Notes under the pieces: model-generated | What the model was told of the DNA's origin: nothing | What the model saw: only the letters and a program-made list of their open reading frames with translations | Databases searched by the model: none | Translations under genes and position numbers: made by a program | Assembly (NCBI GenBank): GCA_024281075.1 | Contig: JAMXLK010000026.1 | Location: 1 to 41,226 of the forward strand | Direction: 5' to 3' | Origin: Vulcanimicrobiia bacterium | GTDB lineage: Bacteria > Vulcanimicrobiota > Vulcanimicrobiia > Vulcanimicrobiales > Vulcanimicrobiaceae | Length of the DNA stretch: 41,226 nucleotides | Part shown: one piece after another, positions 8,735 through 15,765 of the stretch | Layout of the letters: every line of letters begins with the position of its first letter | How positions within the stretch are numbered: the first letter of the stretch is position 1

Positions 8735-9880
8735 CTACGTTCGTACCAGCGTCAACCAGTACCAGCAGCCCCAGAGTCCGACGACCACGGAGTAGGCGAT
8801 CAGCGCCTCGGCCCACCACGCCAATCGCCGGCGAACCGCGAGCATCATGAGAGCGACTAGGAATGGCTCGAAATCGAGCGCGTGACGCATACCGAATTGC
8901 GCGAACCCATTAACGTAGTAGAGAAAGTTCGGTACCGCCGTCAGAATCGCCGCAATCCATAGCGCGACGACCCATGCAGCCGGTTTGCGTGCGAAGAATG
9001 CAAGCACGAGAGCAGGTGACGTCCACGTCAACGCAACCCCCGAGAACTCGGGTCGCAGCCACGGAAATGCCGGCAGCGCAGTCGGCATCTGTACGAAGAA
9101 CGACCACAGCTGGTACGGCAGATACGTGAAGCGAAACGGCGAGCCGGTGGGCATCCCCACCTGGTCTTGATGATACCACGTCGTGTAGCCGATGTCGTTC
9201 CAGGTTCCCCAGCGTGCGCGATTGTACAGCAGCCACAGCGCAGCGACGACGACGAGCACGCTGCCGAATGACTCAATAGCCTTGCGGCCTCCAGGCTGGC
9301 GCAAGACCAAATACGCATAGACCGGGATCGCGGCAATCATCGAAAATCGCGACTCGAACGCGCAGGCCGCGAAGAGCGCGACCAGCCAGCCGCGGCGTTT
9401 GCCGGCGAGCTCGACCAACGCGAGCATCGTGAAGCACACGGCGGAGACGTGCGCGATGAACCACACGTCGCCGAACGTCGCGCACCATAGCAAATCCGTT
9501 CCCGCCAACAGAAAAGCGCAGACCCAGGCATTGGTATGCGCCGGCAGTCCGAAGCGTTCGCCGAGCTCCCATGCCGCGCCGACGGCGACGGCGCAGAGCA
9601 CGATCGCCAAGAGCGTCTGGTTCGTCTGTCCTCCAAAAACCGCGACGAACGGAAGCAGCAGAATCGCGGGCAATGGCGCTTCGATCACGTAGTACCGCCC
9701 ATGATATTGCAGGGCGTCGATGTACGCGCCGGGCCAGTCTATCCACGTGCGCCCGTGCAAGAGCGCCTGCGCGAGCAGTACGAAATTGTTATATGGCGTC
9801 GCGCGGAGGTGCGAGAGCAGCGCCGTAACCGCGAACGCGACGATTGCGGCGGCGTAAGCCGGCTTGACGCGCCGGGTCAC
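8735..9880 (-). CDS. Multispanning membrane protein, possible GT-C-type glycosyltransferase
   Basis: A 381-residue protein with about 9-10 hydrophobic helices. The large first extracytoplasmic loop (HGRTWIDWPGAYIDALQYHG, continuing to about residue 66) followed by APLPAILLLPFVAVFG resembles the N-terminal part of GT-C glycosyltransferases (ArnT/PMT/GT39-like), which transfer sugars from lipid carriers outside the membrane. I cannot point to a firm catalytic DxE motif, so the enzyme assignment is tentative. It starts with GTG 9880, which overlaps the stop of the preceding secreted-protein gene as GTGA. It is thus the last gene of an alaS - secreted protein - membrane protein operon. Confidence 0.6.
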   Translation of the reverse strand: MTRRVKPAYAAAIVAFAVTALLSHLRATPYNNFVLLAQALLHGRTWIDWPGAYIDALQYHGRYYVIEAPLPAILLLPFVAVFGGQTNQTLLAIVLCAVAVGAAWELGERFGLPAHTNAWVCAFLLAGTDLLWCATFGDVWFIAHVSAVCFTMLALVELAGKRRGWLVALFAACAFESRFSMIAAIPVYAYLVLRQPGGRKAIESFGSVLVVVAALWLLYNRARWGTWNDIGYTTWYHQDQVGMPTGSPFRFTYLPYQLWSFFVQMPTALPAFPWLRPEFSGVALTWTSPALVLAFFARKPAAWVVALWIAAILTAVPNFLYYVNGFAQFGMRHALDFEPFLVALMMLAVRRRLAWWAEALIAYSVVVGLWGCWYWLTLVRT

Positions 9881-10569
9881 TCGGGGGAGGGTTTGGCGAG
9901 CGGAAGCGGCTCGGGTTGCTCAAACGTCGAGGGCGGCAGGCTACCGGGAAAGCGATAATCGCTCCAGACGATGTGCTCGCGCGCGGGCTTGCCGTTGACG
10001 CGCGCTTGCGCGTCGGCGATCACGGGCATCCAATACTTTCCAAACGGCGCGAAAACAATTTCGCCGCTTCCCGCGGCGCTCGTACCGGTGCTATGGAAGC
10101 GCACGGTGCGCGGCAGAAACTTTACGCCGTCGATCGTCACGCGATCGATCCAGGCGCCGGCGGGCCGGCTCAGCGGCGTCGCTTCGTACTGGTAATCGAG
10201 ATGCCGCCCGTCGCGAACCGTTCCGAGAAAGAGCAGCTCGTAGGCACTGGAGTGCGGAGCGAATCGTGCGACCGTATAACGTTCTGGGTGGCGCAAAAAC
10301 CGCACGATCTTTCGGCCGAGCGGGATACCGTCGACCGAGAGCGTTTCGTCGCGGACCGCGACACCGCTGCGATAGATGCGATGATGCTGCTCGATGTTGT
10401 TGGGCCCGACCTGCGAGACGGTATACGAGTAAATGACGGCATTGGGCGCGGTCAACGCCGTGACGGCACGAGTGTACTGCTGCAGAACGTATTGCGAGTC
10501 GAATGCAGGCGGCGTTACACCGAGCAAGGCGCAGAGAGCGAGCGCGCAGCCCGCGGCACGCGCCTTCAC
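9877..10569 (-). CDS. Secreted protein of unknown function, possibly LolA-like beta fold
   Basis: A 230-residue protein with a signal peptide at the N-terminus (MKARAAGCALALCALLGVTPPAF; cleavage likely after about residue 21). The mature part looks all-beta: repeated short strands (IYSYTVSQVG, AVRDETLSVDG, RTVRFHSTG, GEIVFAPFGKYWMPV) interrupted by polar turns. This pattern recalls outer-membrane lipoprotein carrier-like (LolA/LppX) folds, but I see no diagnostic motif. The start is GTG 10569, overlapping the alaS stop as GTGA; the stop overlaps the next gene the same way. Tight coupling to alaS is probably an expression arrangement rather than a functional link. A periplasmic role alongside the downstream membrane protein is plausible. 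Confidence 0.6.
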   Translation of the reverse strand: MKARAAGCALALCALLGVTPPAFDSQYVLQQYTRAVTALTAPNAVIYSYTVSQVGPNNIEQHHRIYRSGVAVRDETLSVDGIPLGRKIVRFLRHPERYTVARFAPHSSAYELLFLGTVRDGRHLDYQYEATPLSRPAGAWIDRVTIDGVKFLPRTVRFHSTGTSAAGSGEIVFAPFGKYWMPVIADAQARVNGKPAREHIVWSDYRFPGSLPPSTFEQPEPLPLAKPSPE

Positions 10570-13187
10570 GTTAAGACGGCGTCGCGAACGGCGCGAACTG
10601 CCGCTTCCGCGCCGGAGGCATTCGTGCCGCCCCCTTGTGCTTGAGCCGGCTGACCGCCTCCTTTACCATCGACGTGCGGAGCCGCGACTTTGATGAGTTT
10701 TCCGGCGTGCACGCCCGCCTTGACGAGGTCGTCACTCGCCGTCACCAAGAGGCTCACCGTTCCATTGTCCACGCCGGCAAGCGCGACGACACCGCTCTGC
10801 AAGCGATTGCGTATTGCGTTGCTCAGATGACGCAGCGCTTCGGCGTTTGCCTCGTGTACGACCGCACCGACGAACGTGCGGTCGCCGCGACGCTCCGCCT
10901 TGTCGACGTACGATGCAGCTTCGCCCGCCGCAAGCCGCGCGCGCAGCTGTCCCATCGCGGTTTGCAGATCCTTAACGTCACGCTGCATACGCTCCACCCG
11001 CTCGCGCAGCTCGTCCGGCGACGTCGCCAGCGTCGACGCCAGCGAGCCGATCAAGTCACTCTGCTTGCCCACGTACTCCTCCGCCGCTTCGGAGACGCAC
11101 GATTCGATACGGCGAATGCCGCTGCCGATCGAAAATTCCGATAGAATGACGAACAAGCCCAGTTCGCCGGTGGTATGTGAGTGCGTGCCGCCGCAAAACT
11201 CCAGCGACGGGCCGGCCTGAACGACGCGAATCATATCGCCGTAATTTTCGCCGGCCATCCAAATCGCGCCGCTCTTTTTGGCTTCTTCGAGCGGCAGCAC
11301 GCGCGTCACGAGGTGTGAGTCGTCGCGAATCATCTCGTTGACGCGATGCGCGACCGCGCGTCGCTGCTCCGGCGTGAGCGCTCCTCCGGGCCATCGAAAA
11401 TCGAATCGCATCCGGTCGATCCCGACCCACGAGCCCGCTTGATTGACTTCTTCACCGAGCACGTCTTTGAGCGCGCGCTGCAGCAAATGCGCCGACGTAT
11501 GATGGCGCCGAATCTCACGTCGCCAGGATTCCAACACGCTCGTACGGACCTCGTCGCCTGCGGCGAACTCGCCGCCGAGCACGACGCCGTGATGCGCGAT
11601 CGCATCGCCCATATATTGCGCGTCGCGAACCTCGAAGCGCGTATCGCCGGCAAGCAACGACGCAATCGTTCCGCGGTCGCCGATCTGTCCGCCGCGCTCG
11701 GCATAGAACGACGTCCGGTCCAGCACGAGCGTTCCTTCTTCACCGGCACGCAGCGCCGGCACCGCGACGCCATCCTTGAGAATCGCGACGACCCGCCCGT
11801 CGCTCTCGAGCCCTTCGTCGTAACCCGTGAACTCGGAGCGAATCGCCGGGAGATCGGCAAGTTCTACGACGTCGCGCTTTGCCGCCGCATCGCGGCGTGC
11901 ACGTTCGCGTTGCTCGCCCATGAGGCGATCGAACGCAATCGTATCGACGACGGCGCCGTGCTCGGCAGCGATCTCACGGGTGAGCTCCACCGGAAACCCG
12001 TAGGTATCGTGGAGTGTGAACGCTTCGTCGCCGCTAATTACGTGCTCGTGCCGCTTCAGGGCATCGTCGATCAGGCGATCGAGCATCGCCATTCCGCGCT
12101 CGAGCGTTCGATCGAAGGTCTGCTCTTCGCGGCGTATGGCTGACGCGATGCGTTCGGCGCTTTCGCGAAGCTCGGGATACCCCGGCTCGAGCGATCGAAT
12201 GACCGCCGGCACCAACCCGGCGAGAAATCCGTCGGGATAACCCAGCAGCTTGCCATTTCGGATTGCGCGACGAATCAAAAAGCGCAGGACAAAGCCGCGA
12301 TCGGTATTCGACGGATAGATGCCGTCGTTAATGAGAAACGTCGCCGAACGCATATGATCGGCAACGATGTTGCGGCGCGCGTCCTGCTCGCGGAGCGAAA
12401 GGCTCGTGCGGCCGATCGGAGGCTGCGCCGCAACGAGATCGGTAAACAGGTCCGTCTGATACATCGATGCGACGCCGTTGCAGACGGCGAGCATGCGCTC
12501 GAGCCCGGCGCCCGTGTCGATCGCCTTGCGGGGCAGTTCCTCGAGCGTACCGTCGGCGGCACGATTGTATTGCTGGAAGACGATATTCCAAATTTCGACG
12601 TAACGGTTGCCGAGATTGGGACCGGTGTCGTCCGCGCCACTGGCATGCTCGGGCCCGGTATCGTAAAAAATCTCCGTGCAAGGGCCGCACGGACCGGTCG
12701 GTCCCATCGTCCAAAAATTCTCTTCGTCAAAACGGCTGACGCGGCGCGGCTCGATTCCGATTTCGCCGGTCCAAAGACGTTCGGCCTCATCATCGCCGGT
12801 GTGCACCGTTACGTAAAGCCGTTTGGGATCCAACCGCAGCACTTGCGTGACGAACTCCCAGGCCCACGCGATCGCCTCGCGTTTGTAGTAGTCGCCGAAG
12901 CTAAAGTTGCCAAGCATCTCGAGGAACGTGCCGTGGCGCCCCGTACGCCCGACGCTTTCGATATCGCTCTTTGCTCCCGCAACCCGCAAACAGCGCTGGA
13001 CCGTGACGACGCGCGGCGCGGGCGCCGGCTGCTCGCCCAGGAAGACCGGCACGAACTGCTCCATCCCCGCGATCGTGAAGAGCGTTGTCGACATCTCGTG
13101 CGGAACCAATGTCGCCGGCGGAAGCAGCTTGTGCTGCTTCGCCTCGAAAAACTCAATCCACGCACGTCTTAGTTCCTGGCTCTTCAC
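10566..13187 (-). CDS. alaS: Alanyl-tRNA synthetase
   Basis: An 873-residue class II synthetase of normal length. It has the catalytic domain with the family start (LRRAWIEFFEAKQH), the editing domain with the zinc/active-site motifs HHTSAHLL (around residue 560) and CGGTHSH (around 665), and the C-Ala domain ending in the Gly-rich GKGGGQPAQAQGGG. It charges tRNA-Ala and clears mischarged Ser/Gly. The only good start is GTG 13187. No Shine-Dalgarno sequence precedes it; instead a TAGAAT box lies 6 bases away, suggesting leaderless translation. Two unrelated envelope genes follow it with GTGA overlaps. Repeat copy A lies upstream. Confidence 0.98.
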   Translation of the reverse strand: MKSQELRRAWIEFFEAKQHKLLPPATLVPHEMSTTLFTIAGMEQFVPVFLGEQPAPAPRVVTVQRCLRVAGAKSDIESVGRTGRHGTFLEMLGNFSFGDYYKREAIAWAWEFVTQVLRLDPKRLYVTVHTGDDEAERLWTGEIGIEPRRVSRFDEENFWTMGPTGPCGPCTEIFYDTGPEHASGADDTGPNLGNRYVEIWNIVFQQYNRAADGTLEELPRKAIDTGAGLERMLAVCNGVASMYQTDLFTDLVAAQPPIGRTSLSLREQDARRNIVADHMRSATFLINDGIYPSNTDRGFVLRFLIRRAIRNGKLLGYPDGFLAGLVPAVIRSLEPGYPELRESAERIASAIRREEQTFDRTLERGMAMLDRLIDDALKRHEHVISGDEAFTLHDTYGFPVELTREIAAEHGAVVDTIAFDRLMGEQRERARRDAAAKRDVVELADLPAIRSEFTGYDEGLESDGRVVAILKDGVAVPALRAGEEGTLVLDRTSFYAERGGQIGDRGTIASLLAGDTRFEVRDAQYMGDAIAHHGVVLGGEFAAGDEVRTSVLESWRREIRRHHTSAHLLQRALKDVLGEEVNQAGSWVGIDRMRFDFRWPGGALTPEQRRAVAHRVNEMIRDDSHLVTRVLPLEEAKKSGAIWMAGENYGDMIRVVQAGPSLEFCGGTHSHTTGELGLFVILSEFSIGSGIRRIESCVSEAAEEYVGKQSDLIGSLASTLATSPDELRERVERMQRDVKDLQTAMGQLRARLAAGEAASYVDKAERRGDRTFVGAVVHEANAEALRHLSNAIRNRLQSGVVALAGVDNGTVSLLVTASDDLVKAGVHAGKLIKVAAPHVDGKGGGQPAQAQGGGTNASGAEAAVRAVRDAVLT

Positions 13188-13193
13188 ATCGCT

Positions 13194-13199
13194 ATTCTA
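13194..13199 (-). promoter_or_regulatory. -10 box placing transcription start at the alaS start codon
   Basis: TAGAAT on the minus strand is separated by six bases (AGCGAT) from the GTG of alaS, so a transcript would begin at or next to the start codon. A good -35 hexamer is not visible at 16-18 bases upstream. The same hexamer is found before ku. Confidence 0.4.
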
Positions 13200-13224
13200 C
13201 GCCACGTGCAACCGTGTAGCCCTT

Positions 13225-13374
13225 GGCGCCTCGCCACCACAACATAGTGGTTCGGGGACGCTCGCTTTTTCGCATCACGCAAAAAGCTGCTCGCCTCGTC
13301 GTCGCTCTCGCCATCCATGGCTCCGCTCCTCCCTTCACACGCCCCTTACCACTACGTTGTAGCGGCGGGGCGCC
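13225..13374. repeat. Dispersed palindromic element, copy A
   Basis: A 150-bp intergenic element between sigB/F and alaS. Its outer 28 bp are inverted repeats: 13225-13252 and the complement of 13347-13374 agree at 23 of 28 positions (GGCGCC..CGCC.C.ACAAC with TAGTGGT). Between them lies a core (13249-13352) that matches copy B in the ATP synthase operon, on the opposite strand, at about 101 of 105 aligned positions. The core contains a hairpin, GCTTTTTCGC-ATCAC-GC(-)AAAAAGC (13264-13287), with one base missing compared with copy B. No transposase is encoded. It resembles a MITE or a REP/BIME-type element. A short reading frame across the core is not convincing as a gene. Confidence 0.8.
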
Positions 13375-13416
13375 GAGCGGCCCCGACGCGATATGTCGCG
13401 GCTCTCGGGCGGGGCA

Positions 13417-13444
13417 AACCACCATGTTGTAGCGGCGAAGCGCG
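13417..13444. repeat. Extra solo copy of the element-A terminal repeat
   Basis: This 28-bp segment repeats the right-hand end of copy A (13347-13374) in the same orientation: AACCACCATGTTGTAGCGGC against TACCACTACGTTGTAGCGGC over the first 20 bases. It ends 5 bases before the sigB/F stop codon. It suggests that the terminal unit can exist without the core, as single REP units do. Confidence 0.65.
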
Positions 13445-13449
13445 GGAAG

Positions 13450-14253
13450 CTATTCTGCCAGGACGGCGCGGAGTTTCTCGAGGGCCTTCGCTTGGAGGCG
13501 AGAGACGTGCATTTGCGAGACGTTGAGACGTTTGGCGATTTCCGTTTGGGAGACGGACTCGTAGAAGCGCAGATAAATGATGACGCGCTCGCGACCGCTG
13601 AGGGCACGAAACGCGCGCTCCAAGTTCGCGCGGTCTTCGAGCAGCTCCAAGCCGGCGTCCGAAACGCCGACCGTATCGGCAAGCGTCTGCGATTTCTTGT
13701 CCGTTTCGCCGGAGACTTCACTGTCGAGCGAAAGTAAGTTGTAGGCCTGCCCGAGTTCCTGCGCTTCAAGAATCTCGTCCTCGCCGGCTTTGAGATGTTC
13801 GGCCAGCTCCGCAACGGTCGGACTGCGGCCCAGCTCGATGGCAAGCTTGTCGCTCGCGCGGTTGACGGCGAGATTGAGCTCCTGCAAACGGCGTGGAACT
13901 TTGACCGCCCAGCCTTTGTCGCGGAAGTAACGCTTGATCTCGCCGACGATCGTCGGCGTTGCGTACGTCGTGAACTCGACGCCGCGCTCCAAATCAAAGC
14001 GGTCGATCGCTTTGAGCAAGCCGACGGTTCCGACCTGAACTAAATCGTCGAGCGGCTCGCCGCGATTCGCAAATCGTACGGCGAGAAACCGAACCAGGTT
14101 GAGATGAACGACGACGAGTTCGTCACGTAAGCTTTCGTATTCGGCATCGCGGCGCTCCGGGCACTCGTCGTGGCGCTTTCGCGCACCGATGAAACGCGCG
14201 AATAGCGCCCGCGTCCGCTCGCGGTCCGGCCGAGAATCTTCCCGTTCTTGCAC
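13450..14253 (-). CDS. sigF: Sigma factor of the SigB/SigF/SigG group
   Basis: A 267-residue sigma-70-family factor of the stress/sporulation group. Region 2 is clear (LVRFLAVRFANRGEPLDDLVQVG and LKAIDRFDLERGVEFTTYAT in successive blocks, then GEIKRYFRDKGW). Region 3 spans about 120-180, and region 4.2 is a helix-turn-helix (SQTEIAKRLNVSQMHVSRLQ). It directs RNA polymerase to stress promoters and should be held inactive by the anti-sigma factor encoded just upstream. The start is GTG 14253; the first ~30 residues are charged and probably flexible. It closes a six-gene operon. I use sigF loosely; sigB is equally fitting. Confidence 0.93.
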   Translation of the reverse strand: MQEREDSRPDRERTRALFARFIGARKRHDECPERRDAEYESLRDELVVVHLNLVRFLAVRFANRGEPLDDLVQVGTVGLLKAIDRFDLERGVEFTTYATPTIVGEIKRYFRDKGWAVKVPRRLQELNLAVNRASDKLAIELGRSPTVAELAEHLKAGEDEILEAQELGQAYNLLSLDSEVSGETDKKSQTLADTVGVSDAGLELLEDRANLERAFRALSGRERVIIYLRFYESVSQTEIAKRLNVSQMHVSRLQAKALEKLRAVLAE

Positions 14254-14273
14254 TACGTTACGCCGGCGAGCGA

Positions 14274-14705
14274 CTACGAGCCGCTCAGCCTTTTCACCAT
14301 CAGCAGATCGGTGCCGTGCTGCGGATGAACGTCGTAGCTCACTTCATCCATCAGCGTTCTGATCAGAAAAATTCCCAGGCCCGCGATGCGAGCCTCTTCG
14401 AAGTTCATGCGGGGCTGCTCCGCCGCATGCACGCCGTGACGGCCGCTGTCGCGAACGCGGACACGCAATGCATCCTCCAGCGCCTCGCAGGTAAGTACGA
14501 TGAACTCTCCGTGGCCCTCGTGCTGAATTACTGCGGTGCAGGCCTCCGCGACCGCGAGTTTGACATCCTCGATCTCTTCGATGGAGAAACGCAACCGGTT
14601 GGCGACCGTCGCGGCGGCCAGACGCGCCAGTGCAACCCATTCCGCGCGAGACGGAATCCGCAGCTCGACGAGCTCCGGAAGCGCGTTCTCCACCGCTTGA
14701 TTCAT
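14274..14705 (-). CDS. rsbW: RsbW/SpoIIAB-like anti-sigma factor with altered ATP-binding motifs
   Basis: A 143-residue GHKL-fold protein in the position of the serine kinase/anti-sigma factor that sequesters SigB/SigF and phosphorylates its antagonist. The N-box has Glu54, but the Mg-ATP-coordinating Asn expected at 58 is Ala (AEACTAVIQH against the family's EAxTNAxxH). The G1 box reads DSGRHG instead of DxGxG, while the G2 box GLGIFLIRTLMDEV (109 on) is normal. Sigma binding may be retained while kinase activity is weak or lost. The ATG overlaps the stop of the antagonist gene as ATGA, and the sigma gene follows after 20 bases, the classic partner-switch order. Confidence 0.88.
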   Translation of the reverse strand: MNQAVENALPELVELRIPSRAEWVALARLAAATVANRLRFSIEEIEDVKLAVAEACTAVIQHEGHGEFIVLTCEALEDALRVRVRDSGRHGVHAAEQPRMNFEEARIAGLGIFLIRTLMDEVSYDVHPQHGTDLLMVKRLSGS

Positions 14706-15046
14706 ACCAGGGCCTTCATAGCGGAGTCTTCGCTATCGAAGATTCCGAAAATCTTGACCAAACCGGTGATATCGAAGATTTTTTTGATTTGCGGGTTCGT
14801 GCACACCAAATTGACGGAGCCTCCGTGCTCGCGAACGCGCTTGAGACCTCCGATGAGCACCCCTAAGCCGGTGGAATCGATGTAGCGCACTTTCTCGAGA
14901 TTGATAACTAAGTGGTAGACGCCGCGATCGATGAGGTTACCGATCGCATCTTTGACCTTCGGCGACGTATAGACGTCGATCTCGCCGCTCAAATCTACGA
15001 CATAACAATCGCCGGGCGCCTCGCGCACATTGACTTTGATATCCAA
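14702..15046 (-). CDS. rsbV: Anti-sigma factor antagonist, STAS domain (RsbV/SpoIIAA-like)
   Basis: A 114-residue single STAS domain. The phosphorylatable serine is Ser58 in YIDSTGLGVLIGGLKR, the family signature. Unphosphorylated, it binds the RsbW-like protein and releases the sigma factor; phosphorylation switches it off. It precedes rsbW with a 4-base overlap. No PP2C phosphatase or sensor gene lies within the window, so the input signal is encoded elsewhere. ATG 15046 is 3 bases after the ytxH stop codon, so it is likely translated by re-initiation. Confidence 0.93.
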   Translation of the reverse strand: MDIKVNVREAPGDCYVVDLSGEIDVYTSPKVKDAIGNLIDRGVYHLVINLEKVRYIDSTGLGVLIGGLKRVREHGGSVNLVCTNPQIKKIFDITGLVKIFGIFDSEDSAMKALV

Positions 15047-15049
15047 CGG

Positions 15050-15391
15050 TTAACCTTCGGCTTTCTGCTGCAGCTCTTGTGCAGTCTCGTCGGCCGCCGC
15101 TCTGCCTTCGGCGACGGCGGCGTCGATATTTGCACGGGCGCTTTCCACGACTTGCCGGCCCCGTTCGTAGAGCTCGGAGACGCTCGACTGCCATTGGGAC
15201 GTGACATCGTTCACTTTGCCGCGAAGGTCGCCCGTTGCGCCCATCGCAAAGTTGCCGGCATCGCGTGCCGTGCCGGCGATTCGATCTCGCGTCTCCTCCT
15301 GCGTCAGCAGCACGGCGGCAACGCCGCCGATGACTGCGCCGATAAGAAATCCGGCGAAGAATCCACCGCCTCCGCCATTGCCCTTGCCCAT
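15050..15391 (-). CDS. ytxH: YtxH-like general stress protein
   Basis: A 113-residue protein with the YtxH layout: a Gly-rich start (GKGNGGGGG), one hydrophobic segment (FFAGFLIGAVIGGVAAVLL, about 11-29), then an amphipathic helical region of about 80 residues rich in Ala, Glu, Gln and Arg that probably forms a coiled coil. In Bacillus, ytxH is part of the sigma-B-controlled ytxGHJ operon. The molecular function is unknown. It lies 7 bases after the DUF948 gene and 3 bases before rsbV. Confidence 0.85.
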   Translation of the reverse strand: MGKGNGGGGGFFAGFLIGAVIGGVAAVLLTQEETRDRIAGTARDAGNFAMGATGDLRGKVNDVTSQWQSSVSELYERGRQVVESARANIDAAVAEGRAAADETAQELQQKAEG

Positions 15392-15398
15392 TGTTTAA

Positions 15399-15764
15399 TT
15401 ACTCCCCCGCTCTTCGCTCTTTTCCAGTAACCAAGCGCCGTAAACCCGCAGTTACGCCGCCCAACATCGCGCCGATATTGATGATCGTCGGGACGACGGC
15501 GCTTTTCGCCAGGTCGGCAGTCCGCGACAGGGTGCCAGCCGTCTCTTCGAGCGACTTGGTAACCTCATCGACGTGGGTTAGCGTGTTCGTCACCGGGGTC
15601 CCGATATTTTCCAATTGACGGTCGACGCCGTCGAGTGTGACCCGAAGACGCGCGAGCGTCTTCGCCAGCGCCAGCGCCGCGACGACGACACCGATGCCGA
15701 TCAGAAGCGCACCAACGCCCGCGAGCACATCGAGAACCAACGGGCCCCACTCACTACCGCTCAA
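15399..15764 (-). CDS. DUF948 (YtxG-like) membrane-anchored protein
   Basis: A 121-residue protein with one membrane segment near the N-terminus (VLDVLAGVGALLIGIGVVVA) followed by a long helical, coiled-coil-like domain with the DUF948 pattern (LARLRVTLDGVDRQLENIG, then THVDEVTKSLEETAGTLSR). YtxG of Bacillus belongs to this family and is a general stress protein. The start is TTG 15764: GGAGG lies 7 bases upstream, inside the nifS 3' end, and the nifS stop ends 1 base before it. This makes it shorter than the long frame that runs on into nifS. It pairs with ytxH immediately downstream. Confidence 0.82.
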   Translation of the reverse strand: MSGSEWGPLVLDVLAGVGALLIGIGVVVAALALAKTLARLRVTLDGVDRQLENIGTPVTNTLTHVDEVTKSLEETAGTLSRTADLAKSAVVPTIINIGAMLGGVTAGLRRLVTGKERRAGE

Positions 15765-15765
15765 G

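Noticed and set aside
13223-13432. Short reading frames across repeat copy A, with a peptide similar to one across copy B
   Set aside because: The similarity only reflects the shared DNA core; a one-base deletion in copy A shifts the frame, and no ribosome site or family match is present.
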